Below the pieces are notes generated by a model. That model was given only the letters and a program-made list of their open reading frames with translations. It was not told the origin of the DNA and did not search any database. Positions 11,281-23,672 of a DNA stretch of 64,000 nt are shown piece after piece. The first letter of the stretch is position 1. Every line of letters starts with the position of its first letter. A program made the translations under genes and the position numbers. Source of the stretch: Phialocephala subalpina (lineage: Eukaryota > Ascomycota > Leotiomycetes > Helotiales > Mollisiaceae); NCBI GenBank assembly GCA_900073065.1, contig FJOG01000051.1, forward strand, positions 68,997 through 132,996. Direction: 5' to 3'.

Positions 11281-13260
11281 CTATTCGTCTCTCTTGAAAT
11301 AAAGCATACATTTCCCAGCTCTCGGCTTCCCTTGAAAGAAGTCCAGTGGTTCCATTGAGTGCGGATTGGTGTCTGGGTGCCCCTCGATACGGTACTTGCG
11401 CAGAATCATGCCCATATGAATCTTCATTTGCATGGTTGCCAGACTGAATTGAATTAGTCCATGTCATGAGAAATCGTTCTGGGAAACATACTTCTGACCA
11501 ACACATGATCTCACGCCTGATGAAAAGGCCAGCAAGTTTGCCTTCATGATTGCAGTCGCGTTTACTGCCCATCTAGATTGTGAAACTGCATCAGCAAAAT
11601 GTATCTTCAAGTTCTCGTTGTTAGGGCAAAGAAACATTTCTCGCCTTTCTGGTTCGAATTCTTCGGGATTGGGAAAAATTGCTTCTTGCCGATGTTGCGT
11701 AAAAGCTTGCATGCAGACGATAGTCCCACCCTTCAATTGATGGCCAGCTATCTCAGCACCATTTGCCGGTACCACCCTCTCAAGCGACGATGGTAGAGTT
11801 GGATGCATTCGAAGCATTTCTTTGACTGTCCAGTCCAGATAAGGTATCGCTTCCAGTGTCTCCACGGTGATAGGCACCGATGTATCGGGTATCGCGTCCC
11901 TCAGAGCTTGCCTAAGCTTTCGTTGTACCTCGGGAAATCTCGTGAGCTCATAGCACGCATATGTTACAGTGCTCGCCGTAGTGTCTCCTCCTGCAAGCCT
12001 GGTAAAATGCGTAAGAATTACAGTTGTATCAGAAGAGTTTTGGGCAGGTTCGTACATGATTTCCATGATTTCGGTGACCAATTCCTTCTCAGTCAGTCTG
12101 TCCTCTGCGTTCTTTTCGCCATGCTCGACCAGTCTTTGCAATATATCAACTCGATGACCAGCTATGCCCTGGTCTTTTTGCTCGCGCCATTTATCTAGAC
12201 CACCTCGAGCGTGCTATGAGATAATTAGTGAGTTTTGGTAGCTGTCAAGGCGTTAGGTACGCACCCGTTCTGTCCGCACCTCAGCCAACTGCCATTCTCG
12301 AATGGACCTCGGAAACCATGAAACAGGAATGCGTTCTATGACAGGTCCCAAAAACGATTTCTATATGATGGTCAGCATCTCCCAATCGTGAAAGATTGAA
12401 CACTATCGTACCAAGATTCCCCAAGCGACGCTATCATCAAAGTCGTTGACAAATGGATGATCGATCTCGCCATGCGAAATCATATCATATTCAGCCCCAA
12501 AACCAATATCCGCTAATCAAGTATCAATCATCGTATGCTTTCTGATAAATGGAAGATATTTATGGGCCACATACTCACAACCTCGAACGTCAAGTAGCGG
12601 AACCACCGATACGTATCAAGAGGTCGACCTTGACGCTCAAATTCCTCAAGCTTTGAGATGAACTTTTCCAGGTGCATGAATATATTTTTCGACATGGCAA
12701 CCAAATTGGCGCGAGAAAATGCAGGCAAGAAACACCTTCGAAGCATAGTCGCTCTGATAGGGTCCGTCTCCGAAAAGAGTGATGGAGTGCCGTTGAAATC
12801 AGCGAAATCACTGTAGAAATGCGACTTTTTCCACTCATGGGATCCGTATATCGTTTTGACCGCATCAGAACTTGCGCAAGCTAGTTTGTTCGGTGCAACC
12901 TCCACGAGAGTTCCTGCGAGATATGTGTGTGAGTGATGTATCCAGTAACCTTCTCGAGATAGACTCACCATAGGTGCGTACTTGACGATCAACGAAATAC
13001 ATCTTTTGACCAGTCAGGCCGGATACAAACCACCGAATACCACATATCTTATCGATGAGAGCTCCGGGTACCCGTGCTGTGTGGGATAAGAACTTCGCAT
13101 AGACGACCTATGATACGCTTCAACATGTGTCCAAGCAAACATTCATCGCGCTCAAGAAGATTCATACCTTATAACTGAGGTAAACAACAGCAGCCCATAG
13201 AACCAACCGCCACTTGTTACTCCACAATTCTGCAAAGCTTTCTGAGTCCAATAAAGTCAT
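11281..13260 (-). CDS. Cytochrome P450 monooxygenase (second)
   Basis: Starts at the ATG at 13260 with MTLLDSESF and a hydrophobic anchor (LVLWAAVVYLSY). Landmarks are the I-helix AGGDTTAS with the canonical acid-Thr pair, ExxR in VKEMLRMHP, the PERF-region FEPER, and the heme loop FSSGVRSCVGQ. The last exon encodes ATMQMKIHMGMILRKY and ends YFKRDE. It has many short introns. It pairs divergently with the alcohol dehydrogenase (567 bp between starts) and converges on the upstream P450. With the FAD monooxygenase and 2OG oxygenase it gives the region four different oxygen-inserting enzymes, pointing to stepwise oxidation of one scaffold. Substrate not predictable. Confidence 0.9.
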
Positions 13261-13827
13261 TTAGAGAGGTTGGTGCTGGAAAATCAAGTCTGTTGAACAT
13301 TCGCAATCGACAAAATCTGGCTCCAAGGACTTGTTCGACGTTCGACATTCAATAAGCGATACTGAACTCTAGACGGTACTCGACTTACTCGCTATGCATC
13401 TTCCGAGGCACCTATTGAGGTAGGCAAGAAGACAGGCAATTGTTGTTCTATCATCCGGGACTTCGAGTTCGGGTACCGGATCCCGGATCTGGGTCCGCAT
13501 GTGGCCCCGTAATGAAACAGCCAGCGCAACATCCTTCCGGAGAGATGCCTTTTTCGCTTGCGGAATATGGAGTAAACCAAGCTAGTGAGACCTTCGCAGA
13601 TCCCATGTGAAGATCATCTCCGGATTCCTGTCCCTACCACAGTCGCTCCTACTTTGTGGCTTTGAAGGTCATGTGGAATAACCCATACAGCTGGTGGGGC
13701 CGATCGTAAACCGAGATTCAGAGCCTTGAGTCTCTTCCATGCAAGTTGAATATGTAAACATCGGGCTTTCAACCTGCTGTCCAGCACAGAACCCGTTGCA
13801 AGCGGTTCTCCTGCATCACAATCGAAC
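13261..13827. promoter_or_regulatory. Shared divergent promoter, P450 / alcohol dehydrogenase
   Basis: 567 bp between two divergent starts. Around 13465-13500 it has overlapping CGG-type elements (CGGGTACCGGATCCCGGATC) and the octamer GGTCCGCA at 13490-13497, also found in the promoter at 8721 and upstream of the regulator at 3668. Confidence 0.4.
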
Positions 13828-15056
13828 ATGGCCTCCGACGCCATTCCAGCCGTCCAGACTGCCGCTGTCCTCAAAGGCGCATATGGAGAACTACACACCA
13901 TCGTTGAAGACTGGCCTGTGCCCAAACCTGGTCCAGACGAAGCTCTAATTCGGATCGAAGCATCTGGAGTTTGCTCTGGAGACATAAATCCACGTGATGG
14001 ATATCCCCCAGCTCCCAATATACCAAATAGACCATTGGTGAGTGGGCATGAAGGAGTGGGATATATCGTTGCTCTTGGAGAAGATACAGGAAGGAGTTTT
14101 GAATTCGCAATTGGAGACCGAGTTGGTATGGGTTGGAGACGATCTACATGCCACCAGTGCAGTTCATGTCAGACTAGCAAGGACAACCTGTGTCAGAAGG
14201 TAAAGATGAATGGTTATGATGGACATGGCACCAACCAAGGTTTGTAGAATTTGCAATATTTGGGCATTGACTGACTATTAGTAGAGTATGTTGCAGTTCC
14301 GGTTTCGAACTTGATTTCCATCCCGAAAAGCACAGCAAAAGCGACGGAACTAGCACCATTACTTTGTGCTGGCGGTACTGCTCTTGGGGGTGTTCGTTCT
14401 GCCAATCTGAAACCTGGAGAGTGGCTGTGTGTTGTTGGTGCCGCTGGCGGCGTTGGTGGCCTCGCTGTTCAATACGGCAAACACTTCGGATACCACGTTG
14501 TTGCTATTGACAGCAACAAAAAGGAGAAGCATTGCATGAAAATGGGAGCTGATGTCTTCGTCGACTACGAAGATACTGAGACAGTTGTTCACCGAATCAG
14601 AGAGGCTACGAATGGGGGTTCACACGGAACTGTTGTCTGCAGTGCATCCCCCACATCATACTCGTTAGTATTCTTTACCCTTCCCATTGGAAACGACCAG
14701 AAGCCACAGGCCTAACAGAGACTCACCAATAGGCAAGCTATAGAGTATTCCGCCGTCGGAGCAACAATCGTTTCTGTCGGACCAGCAATGGTGCAGTACG
14801 TACATGAGAACAATGACCAAGTGTTGCGTATACTGACAAAGAGAACAGGTTTCACACTGGGCATCTTATGGTGAAGGGGTTGAAACTGGTTGCACAAACT
14901 AATGGCTCGAAAACCGACATCGAAGATGCGCTGGCACTTAGCAATGTGGGAATTGTCTCGCCTGTAGAAGTAATTCTTCTAGCCAATGTGGACAAGGCGT
15001 TGGATGCGCTCAAGCTTGGGAAGGCCGTCGGGCGTCAAGTTATTTGTCCGTTGTGA
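13828..15056 (+). CDS. Zinc-dependent alcohol dehydrogenase (MDR family)
   Basis: Medium-chain NAD(P)-dependent dehydrogenase, interconverting an alcohol and an aldehyde or ketone. Start MASDAIPAVQ at 13828. The catalytic zinc ligands are Cys in SGVCSGD and His-Glu in SGHEGVG. The structural zinc lobe is CHQCSSCQTSKDNLC. The Rossmann motif VGAAGGVGGLAVQY begins the coenzyme domain. The C-terminus reads GKAVGRQVICPL. It resembles fungal ADH1-type enzymes in length (about 350 residues) and motif order. Introns lie near 14240-14283, 14665-14733 and 14797-14850. It is convergent with the aminotransferase gene (196 bp). It could act on an alcohol made by the neighbouring hydroxylases; that link is inference. 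Confidence 0.9.
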
Positions 15057-15252
15057 ATGTATGACAGTAAAGAGGGAATGCCAAACAGTGCAAGCAACCG
15101 AAACGCAATGGGCATCTAGTTAACTTGGTGATGTTTATAGACAAACAAACGCAATTTAAGTACATAACTTCGCTGGAAGCGGAGAGGGAGCCTAACAGGA
15201 ACATAGATGACAATAACTGGTGCAGAAGACAAACAGAATGTTCAGTACATTC

Positions 15253-16606
15253 CTAGTTGATTGTTCTGACAACGTGATCCATAGCCTGAGCAAAGTATTC
15301 GACATTGCTTTCGTTGAGACCCGCGATCGAGATTCGTGATGTGTCTGCCATGTAAATGTGATACTTAACTGCAATATGTTAGATTGAACGGGGGCTAGAA
15401 GAAGAGACGAACGTTGGAGTTCCTTAATCTGGGCTGGGCTGATCCCGGTGTAGCCGAACATGCCCGATTGCTTCACGATGTGAGACCAATCACCAGGTGT
15501 TCCTAGTCGCAGAAGCTCTTCGTAAAGCTTTCTTCTCGTGGACTGCACGCGACTCGACATTGTAATGAGGTCCTGCGCCCATTGCTTTGCGATTTCAGGG
15601 GTATTGAGGACCGCTCCTGCGATCTGGGCACCATAGACAGGAGGGGTTGATACTGTTGCTCGTTGGACGTTCTCGAGAATGGAATTCATCACCCTTGCCG
15701 TGTCTTGAGAGCCAGTTGAAAAGGTAACAAGACCAATCCGTTCACCTTGGAAGTCAGTAACATTCCATTGGATGTTTGAGCGTGCATACCGTATAATCCC
15801 ATGCTTTTCGCAAATGAAAGACAGACAGAAGCTTCCATTTTCAGTTCCTCGATGAAGTATCGAATGGCCCATGCATCCTCGTCCACATTGCCGGAATTGA
15901 AACCAAGATAGGCGGAATCAAAGACGGGAAACATGCTTTTTTCTGCGATGACGGTTGCAATCTCCTTCCACTGTTCCTTCGAAGGGTCACATCCTGTGGG
16001 GTTGTGTGCACACGAATGAAGCACAATCACCGAGCCGGAGGGTGCCGCTCTCAAAGCAGCCATGTAGCTCGGGAAGTCGAATGCACCGGTCTTATAATAC
16101 GGCAGCTTAATGACCTCGAAGCCCAAGGAACTGAACAGTAGATCATGATTCGACCAGGTCGGCTCTGTGATGAGAGCCGTTTTGAGCGTTGGGTTGGCCT
16201 TTTTTAGGGCCAGTCCTGCAAGATGGAGAGCACCAGTTCCAGAGAGGGACTGGCAGGTGGCCACCTGATTTTGTCAGCACTGGATCTTCAATGATTTAGG
16301 AATACGAACCCGTCCTTCACTCCAGGCTTTTGTGTCATGAAAAACAAGTTCAGCTGCCTTGTCTCGGAATGTCTTCAACCCCGCGATGGGAAGATATTCA
16401 TGGCCACAGTTTGCCACGATCTCTTTTGCCATTCTGACTGATGGTAGCACCCATGGTTTTCCATTTTCATCACGATATGTTCCTGCTCCAACGTTGACTT
16501 TGCGAGGATCGGAGTCAGCCAAGAAGCCTTTGGTGACTTCAAAGATGGCATCGGGAGGAATGTATTCTGCAGAAGCAAAAACAGAGGTAGGCTGAATTGA
16601 TCCCAT
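15253..16606 (-). CDS. Aspartate aminotransferase-like PLP enzyme
   Basis: Class I aminotransferase that would exchange an amino group between an amino acid and a 2-oxo acid using PLP. Start at MGSIQPTSVF (16606); the frame stays open further upstream, so a short N-terminal extension cannot be excluded. Motifs in order: VNVGAGTYRDENGKPW near the N-terminus; CQSLSGTGALHLAG; the substrate-binding stretch HSCAHNPTGCDP; DSAYLGF; and the Schiff-base lysine in LSFAKSMGLY, followed after an intron by GERIGLVTF. It ends MDHVVRTIN. All core residues are present, so it looks active. Primary-metabolism-type aminotransferases inside oxidative clusters often supply or remove an amino group on the pathway intermediate; whether this one is a cluster-dedicated paralogue needs a genome-wide copy count. 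Confidence 0.88.
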
Positions 16607-17901
16607 CCTAGACGTTTCACTACTTGTGGTTCTCTTTCTGAAGGAGAATCGAGGATTTGATGTTGACGAAAATGACAAACATTGAAAGTGATTCCCTCCA
16701 TTCTTGGAAGCTTTGATGTGGAGCACCATCAAACTATATGCCCGAGAACTGCGACTACGGAGCTCCACCATGGCATCCCCAGAAGAACGGAAACGCACGG
16801 CGTCAAATGATGCTCATGCATTTGATAGGATCTCCTTTCAATTGGGCGCTGGAGATATGACCGACACGCTTCGTATGCTCGCGCCGGGTCGTGGCCTTCT
16901 TCCCTGAAGACGAGTCCTTGCACCTTGAGAAACCCAATGGCACACTTTGCGTGTCTTCCCAAGGCAGGATTCAATCGCCTGGCGTCGATGGCGTTGAAAG
17001 ATACAGAAGGACCGAGAGAGCAATCGTCGCTGGATGTGCGTTAAACATGCAAGAGACAATCTAGGCTGGCAACGATGCAAAGGGTTCCGACGCAGGCTAC
17101 TGTATGCGCTCGTCCTGAGTCCAAATTATTGGATTGTTGTGATGAAGATGTTGATGCTGATAGTCGTCGAGACCGTCACTTTGGTGACCAGAGCCGGCAA
17201 TCGCGCAGTTCTTCAACACATCACGACCTCCACTTCCTCTCCTCTATAATCCCCCCACCATCACCTCTGGCATCTACCTCGAACTACCTACGATTGCGAA
17301 CTTTGTCTCCACTCGATTGTGCGATCTGAGTCGACATGCGAAAACGCGGAAAGCTTCTCCGAATGGCACACGATGCTTGAATACCGAATCTTCGCAGCCT
17401 CCCTGACAACCACGATTTCCTCCCCCATGCCTTTGCAGCAGACTTTACAGTGGCAACAGCTGTATCTACGAGCATGGAGCTGAAGATGCTCGTCAATTTG
17501 TTGGAACTTTCGATGGAGGCAGATTGAAGAAGGTACAAGATATCCCAGCCTTTCAAGTTCCAGCCTAGCTTGAACTTTCTGAAGCTGTGCTGGAATGGTT
17601 GTCTGGATCAAGGAAAGACCTGACGGAGAAAAGAGTCATCTAGACAGTCTATTCGAGGCTGGCAGATTGAAACCGCTGATCGAGCCAAAGCTCCGGACAG
17701 ATACTACTACGCATACGGAGAAGGATGACGCGACTGCCACTGGGGATGCCCGAAGTGCGAAGCTCGGAGGCGCCCGACACGATCTTGATGGACTCGGTCG
17801 TGTGGAGCAGGAATTTCAATCTCCCAACCTTACCCAGACTTTCACGGTCACTTCATTCGAGAAAGGCGATGTTCACAGGATGTCAACCGAGAAGAGTATT
17901 C
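16607..17901. other. Long intergenic region, no gene called
   Basis: Lies upstream of the aminotransferase and downstream of the C2H2 regulator. Several open frames of 60-170 codons overlap on both strands, but none shows a motif I recognise. The 17288-17611 minus frame has a few paired cysteines but no convincing zinc-finger spacing. Confidence 0.45.
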
Positions 17902-20516
17902 TCAGGCTATCGACGAGCTATACACAACCTTGGCTTTACCCAAACTCTCCTCCATGACAGCAGATATCCATTCCCCGGCGGGCCAGCTGATCCTCTTCTT
18001 GAAAGACTCCACAATCCACTCCAGATACTGAACTTCGGCTCCTGCTGTGTCTCGAGGAGGTGGGAACTCTTGATCCAACATCATATCATCTTGTCCCGTA
18101 TCGACAGAAGCCATTATGGCATCCAAGACGAACTTGCAAGGATTCGATCGCTGTCCACGTTTTGCAGCATCGCCGGCTTCTCCCATGGTCAAGCGAACCA
18201 AACGCCAGCCGACGAGACATATTTTGAACCCTATTAGGGTGATAAAAGGACTTTCCAAAGACGGCGACGTAGTACATTTGAGGGGATTTAGGATCTCAAG
18301 AGCAAGCTCGAGGTCGCTCAGCTGCCACTTTTTAGCAAGTGTTGACATTTCGGTTCAGGTTCGATGAACTCACAATACGGAAGACATCTCCATCTTCATA
18401 TATATCTCGTTTATCTTTGCTTCGAGGTGTTGCGAGATGACCCGCAGCTACATTGGTCAGCGGAGATCCATCCCCGAACGTTCAGAACTTACTTGCGATG
18501 GCCAATGGAAGTGTCGACTCTACTACCCCACTCACCAGCAGTGAGTCTGGGTGCGACAAAGTGATTGATGTGTAGTACCACAGAATCCAAAATGTATGCC
18601 AGAGCGGAGTTGATCCTTGCGTTTCCAAGAAAGAATCCATTCGTCTGAAATCGAAGAAGTTGAAAACAGGCCTCTGGTTCCGCGGCACTAACTCTGCAAT
18701 CCCTTTCAATGCTTGAGATATCTGAGCATGCTGTTTATCTGTCAGAACAGACAACGTCCTCCTCTGCGATTTCGGTCTCTCCAAGAGGCAGCTCGCATGA
18801 GTTAGTTCTCTTGCCATCATTTGCATCTGAGTTACCAAAATGACCGCCGAGAATGGGGATGCCCAGAGGAGTCGAAGCTTCCTTGGTTGTCGTTTTCCTC
18901 TATCTGGGTGCAGCAATGTTTGAGATGCTTCGTAGAAGAAACCTTGCGAGGGTGGTGTTTCTTGAGCATACACTTGATCATCGGGATTGTCGAAAGATTT
19001 GAACTGGCTCTTTTGACATGTTGACCAGGACTCGGCTGATTTGGCGAGCCACATGTCTTCACAACAAGGTAGATCGTATTTGATCTCCAGAGAAGAAATC
19101 ATCGGACGTAGATTACATATTATGGCGAGCTGTGAGTCGAGGAGGTAGAGGCTGTAGATGGACCTGTTTCTGTTAGCTTCTTGCGCTGCTACCTTTGATT
19201 TCCGGACCTTTTTCTTGACTCTCTTTTCACAAAGTCCTGCCATCTTACATCTACCGGTTGCTCGTCTGCCTCTCCAATGCCATCATCATCTTCGTCGCGT
19301 TCGCTGGAGTCGTCGGAGAATGAGCAAATCGAAGCGCCATCATGCGACATCTGAAGCATTCTCATGGCGTCCACAAGATCTCGATGGATTCTTTGTGCTT
19401 TGTGGAAACTTCCGTCATCACCTCCATAGATCCCAAGATACTCCAGAAGGAGAAAGGTTTGAAGAACCCAGATCTCTTGGTAGCGTGATCGGTTTTGCTC
19501 TACCTGTTATGAGTGAGCAAGCCCCCTACTTCTCCGGGACATTACCTACATATTTCTGCATCGATGCCAAGGCAGAGTCAAATAAATGCTTTCTGGACGC
19601 GTCATTGTACGTCGATTGACAGTACAGACTTCCAATGCAAGTCATTACTTGAAGTAGCGGAAGCGGTGCTGAGATGACATGGAAAGAGGCCTCGTGTATC
19701 ACAGGAAAATTCTGATGAAAGCTTGAGAAGAAGCTGTCGATACATTTAACCTCGCCTGACACACTACATACTGTCAGCAACATGGTGTGCGACCTTGTAT
19801 GGAGCACTCACGCCGTAGCAGTGGTCTCATAATTTGACAGAGGCTGAGAGATCAGTGGTGGATTTGTAGTTGGTGGTGGTACATCCGTCGACATCAACAA
19901 ATCGAGCCACGCCGCAGTTGTTGGCGAGTCTGCGACTATGGCCGATGAGGGCTGAGATGGTTGGAGAACCTGGGGAGCCGAGGGTGCCATGGCACACTTG
20001 GGAGAAACAAAGGAGGATGCATGGCAGTTCTCAACGTGTCTTTTTCGGAGGTCACTTGAAGTTGTCAGCTAAGATCATGGGACAGCCTAGGAGAAGGTTG
20101 CAGATTTTCGATTAGCCGGCCGTGAAAGTCCAACCAAGGATCTTAAAAGTGAAGGACTTCATCTGGGAATTGGAGGGAGTACGGAACGACTTCGGAGTAG
20201 TACCCGAAAGTCCAACCAGCTCTGGGACATTGAATGGTAGAGGACATGCCTTCTGGAAAAACGAGCATCGCATTGCGTACACTGAAAGCTTCGAGCATTG
20301 ACCCCTTTGTGGTCTGGTTTGGTGGTCAGATCCAATGCAATATGTCCCAATAATGCTGGACTTACGAGTGTTGACATGCCTCTTGAGATTCTCCTGAGTT
20401 TCGTCAGTTCTCTAGAAGCGTGACTTATCACATGACTGTATCTCTCTCACCTGTCTTGTGAACCCCTTGTCGCAGCTGGAGCACTTGAACGGGCGGGCAG
20501 CTCGAGTATCCTCCAT
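17902..20516 (-). CDS. C2H2 zinc-finger transcription factor with fungal_trans domain
   Basis: Probable nuclear regulator. Start METDRAARPF-like (MEDTRAARPF) at 20516. Finger 1 is FKCSSCDKGFTRQ joined to ENLKRHVNT. Finger 2 is FQCTQCDARFSR joined to SDLRKRHVENCH by a long intron (20055-20249) that seems to use a GC donor. A Pro/Ser-rich linker (APSAPQVLQPSQPSS) follows. The middle region is typical for fungal_trans domains: FHQNFPVIHEASFHV, ILWYYTSITLSHP. The C-terminal exon begins LSDLELALEIL and ends VVYSSSIA at 17902; its connection is supported by an in-frame junction at about 18310-18350. No Zn2Cys6 cluster was found. It lies mid-cluster, between the aminotransferase and the GST, suggesting a cluster regulator. 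Exon borders in the middle are approximate. Confidence 0.82.
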
Positions 20517-20767
20517 GGTGAAAGTTAAGGAGCTCCGCAAGCGTTCTTTGCATCGAAAGGTTGTGGAAAATCCTCCTTTCACAGAGGTGGGGATCATTGA
20601 GGGGTCAAGTCTCGGTTAACGATAAGGGAGGCGATAAGAGGAGCACGACTCATGGCGAAGGTGGAGTCAAGGTGGACAATCTTGCCATCCCACCTTCGAC
20701 AAAAATCCCATCTTTTGCAGCATCGCGAAGTTGGAAGCAACAAATCCATTCATTCCAGATCATTGAT

Positions 20768-21672
20768 CTAGCTAGGAGGCTTGTCTCCAACATTCTCCAA
20801 CACATACGGCTCCCCGTCAATTTTTCTATAGATGACATCCCCCTTTATCCTCATATAATACTCGTGAATGTTAGGATGTGCTGCTGCCCACTTCTTGGCG
20901 AATACCTGCGTGGCGAAATGTCAACAAGGAATCCTCGCTGAGAATTAGATTGACTCACAAATTGATAACCTCTGGCAATCGCAGCCACGACGAAAAGATC
21001 AGCCATGGTCAACTGGTCCCCAACAAGGAACTTCTTTCCTTCCAAAGCCTTCTCAACGACACTGACCATACCCTCGCTGTACTTCTCTGCCGCTGCCAGA
21101 ATCTCAGGCGAAGATGGGGCTTTTCCGATAACGGGATTGATCCAATTCATGATTGGTGGAAGAAGCTCGCTATTTGCGAATGATGACCATCTGGAACATT
21201 TATTAGCGTCAAGACTTCAACATGACGAGCTATGCTCACTTCAGAATCGTTGCCTCTTCCTCCAAAGTGGAACCCAGAAGTGTGGTTTTGGGATCTTGCT
21301 TAGCCACTGCGAGATTTTAGCTTCTTTCTCGGTATGATCGGGATTCGGGGACGGGATGAGAGAGCCACAAACGGTAAACCGAAACAGCGATGCATTCGTA
21401 TAGAGTGAATCCATCAGGTCGTTCTAAGGCGGGAACCTTTCCTGGTGGAAACTTGGCTAGATACGCCTCGCCGACACCTCCTTTGCTTGCATCGACCTTG
21501 ATTGGCCAGGCTTCCACGATTTCCACATCAAGCCTTGAAAGACGTTAGAATGTCCTCCGAGACTTGGAATATTTTCAGGAAGAACCTAGACCTACTTATT
21601 GTATTCGGCGATGTAGAGGCACATGGTCGCCCGGGGCGCCTTGGGATAGGTGTAAAGCTTTCCGAAACTCAT
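20768..21672 (-). CDS. Glutathione S-transferase, eEF1B-gamma-like N-terminal type
   Basis: Small cytosolic transferase. Start MSFGKLYTYPKAPRATMCLY at 21672 (thioredoxin-like fold beginning). After an intron it continues DVEIVEAW and GKVPALERPDGFTLYECIAV, with the cis-proline motif KVPAL and the glutathione-contacting E-C/S stretch. The helical C-terminal domain has LVGDQLTMADLFVVAAIARGYQF. The last exon ends LENVGDKPPS at 20768. Length (about 220 residues) is that of the GST part of elongation factor 1B gamma without the EF1G C-terminal domain. Its function could be conjugation or detoxification of reactive pathway products. Divergent from the dehydrogenase at 22018. Confidence 0.85.
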
Positions 21673-22017
21673 CTTGGTCGATTGGAAGGTAGAAAAGTGA
21701 TAGAACAGATGTGAGGTTTGAAAAGATACCTTACGGCATCCTCTGCACCAGCAGAAATGTTCATTATGTTATACTGAACTCCTATCTTTCCTCACCCGTA
21801 GCTCGCTGTGGAGCACAATTGTTGTGAAAATACGCTAGTGGTGGAGCTCAACCGCGCATCTCCCACCCAATTTTGGACATCAAGACCCTTGTTGTGTGGG
21901 GCGAAGTGCCGGATTACTTCATCGTCAAGATCCAAGACTTAAGTATGATATAGGAATAATGGCAGCGTCCTTATAACTCAGAACCCCGAGACCTCATCAC
22001 CCTCTCATCATACGAAA
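21673..22017. promoter_or_regulatory. Shared divergent promoter, GST / dehydrogenase
   Basis: 345 bp between divergent starts, so the two genes are likely co-regulated. No repeat of the GGTCCGCA octamer is seen here. Confidence 0.4.
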
Positions 22018-23074
22018 ATGGCAAACCTTCAAGTGGGATGGATTGGGCTTGGATCCATGGGCATTGGAATGTCCAAGAACTTGCAGAAATATTTAAAAGG
22101 TGCAGGTGCTCCGTCTTTGGTCTACACCAATCGAACATTATCCAGAGGAGAATCATTGAAAGAGCTTGGAGCAATTCCGGTTGAGACTGTGACGGAGGTT
22201 GGAAAGAAATCTGAGATTATCTTTTCTTGTGTGAGCTCCCCCCTCTGAATCAATGACCTCAAGCTAATCAATGTCACAGGTCAGCAACGATGCCGTCTTA
22301 CAAGAGACAGCAACTACACTCATTGCGGCAGGTATCAAAGATAAGATCTATGTAGATTGTTCCACTGTGCATCCAGATACTTCCGTCAAGATCGCAGCTC
22401 AAATTTCAGAAGCAGGTGGCCAGTTTGTGGCAGGTGAGGAAGAATACGCCTTCCACATAAGGCATGACTGACAGTCTCCAGCTCCCGTATTTGGTGCATC
22501 TCCAATGGCCGAAGCTGGAAAGCTTATCTTCGTGGTCGCGGGTCCTTCATCCGCAACAGAAAAGATCGCACCCTACCTGAAAGACGTAATGGGACGATCA
22601 GTCATCTCAATGGGAACCGAGGTCTCGAAGTCTAGCTTGCTTAAAATCGCTGGAAACATTTGCGTTGTTTCATTCATGGAAGTGCTTTCAGAAGCTCACG
22701 TGTTTGCCGAGAAGACAGGTCTTGGATCGGACATTCTCGAAACGATGGTTGGAGACATGTTCGGACCTGTGCTAGAATCGTACTCAAAGCGATTGACAAC
22801 TGGAGCATATGCACCTGCACCTGATGGGAAGGCAGGATTTGATGTTGCTCTGGCCATGAAAGATGCGAGGCACGCGTTGAACTGTGCAAAGGCGGCAGGG
22901 ACTCGACTGGAGGTTTCCGAAGTGGCGTTGGCACACATGGAGAAGGCAAGTGAATTCGCCGCGGAGCAGGGTGGGAGGCCGTTGGATAGCAGTTCGATGT
23001 ATGGAACAATCAGGAGGGATGCTGGATTGGACTTCTTTACAGACTTGTGTAAGGAGAGGGATGGCAGGAAATAG
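22018..23074 (+). CDS. NAD(P)-dependent 3-hydroxyisobutyrate-dehydrogenase-like enzyme
   Basis: Member of the beta-hydroxyacid dehydrogenase family, oxidising a 3-hydroxy acid to a semialdehyde or the reverse. Start MANLQVGWIGLGSMGIGMSK at 22018 gives the nucleotide-binding GLGSMG motif at residues 10-15. Introns lie near 22231-22279 and 22432-22481. The substrate-binding signature is DCSTVHPD, followed by VFGASPMAEAGKL. The catalytic lysine sits in SLLKIAGN. A typical all-helical C-terminal domain ends KERDGRK. Nothing appears broken. It may act on a hydroxy acid or carbonyl intermediate from the adjacent oxygenases; related family members also reduce glyoxylate or succinic semialdehyde, so the substrate remains open. 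Confidence 0.9.
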
Positions 23075-23672
23075 ATAACTCCCAATGAACAATATTTCCA
23101 GCGATTTGTAGCCTGATGGGCGATGTATGCTCAAGCACACTCTTTCCTCTGAGAACCATGAGTCAGCACGTCAAGAAACAACGAGGTGAGTTGGGGAGAA
23201 ATTTCAAGACGGAGGTATGAGAAGCTTCGCCAAAACATCGCATCAAAGTTTTTCGAGAATCCCAAGACATTGAAATGTCAGGGTGAAAGGTCAGGGAGGT
23301 GACCGCGCAAGAGGCTCACCTAGGATTTCGGCTTGGACTTGACTTAGAAAGGGATTCAGGGATCACAGACTTGTTCAAACCATCACATGCGAATGTCCTG
23401 GACGGCCCAGGACATTGAAATGCGCGTTGGGAGTGGCAATTGCGAGGCACAAGGAGCTGATGGAGAACCAAAAACATAATTTCAATTCAGAGCACACGTG
23501 GGGAAAGCCCTCAACTGACGGCTACTATGGCCTGGGTATTTCAGAGACTCTCAACTGACAGACTCCGGACACCACGCTCCCAATTCGCTAGACAAAATAA
23601 AGCAAGCAACAGATACAGACTTGACGAACACCAGCTCCTCTTCATTTCACCATCCCTCAATGTCTTCTCAAA
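23075..23672. other. Convergent intergenic region
   Basis: Spacer between the dehydrogenase and MFS 3' ends. No gene or clear repeat seen. Confidence 0.5.

Noticed and set aside
17288..17611. Minus-strand frame with paired cysteines (SCCHCKVCC), as a zinc-finger gene
   Set aside because: Spacing of Cys and His fits neither C2H2 nor Zn2Cys6, no start or splice context supports it, and overlapping frames are equally open.
17595..18237. Plus-strand frames opposite the 3' end of the C2H2 regulator
   Set aside because: They overlap the well-supported minus-strand C-terminal exon and have no recognisable motif.
22674..23140. Minus-strand frames of more than 100 codons opposite the hydroxyacid dehydrogenase
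   Set aside because: Mirror frames of a conserved plus-strand gene; no motif of their own.
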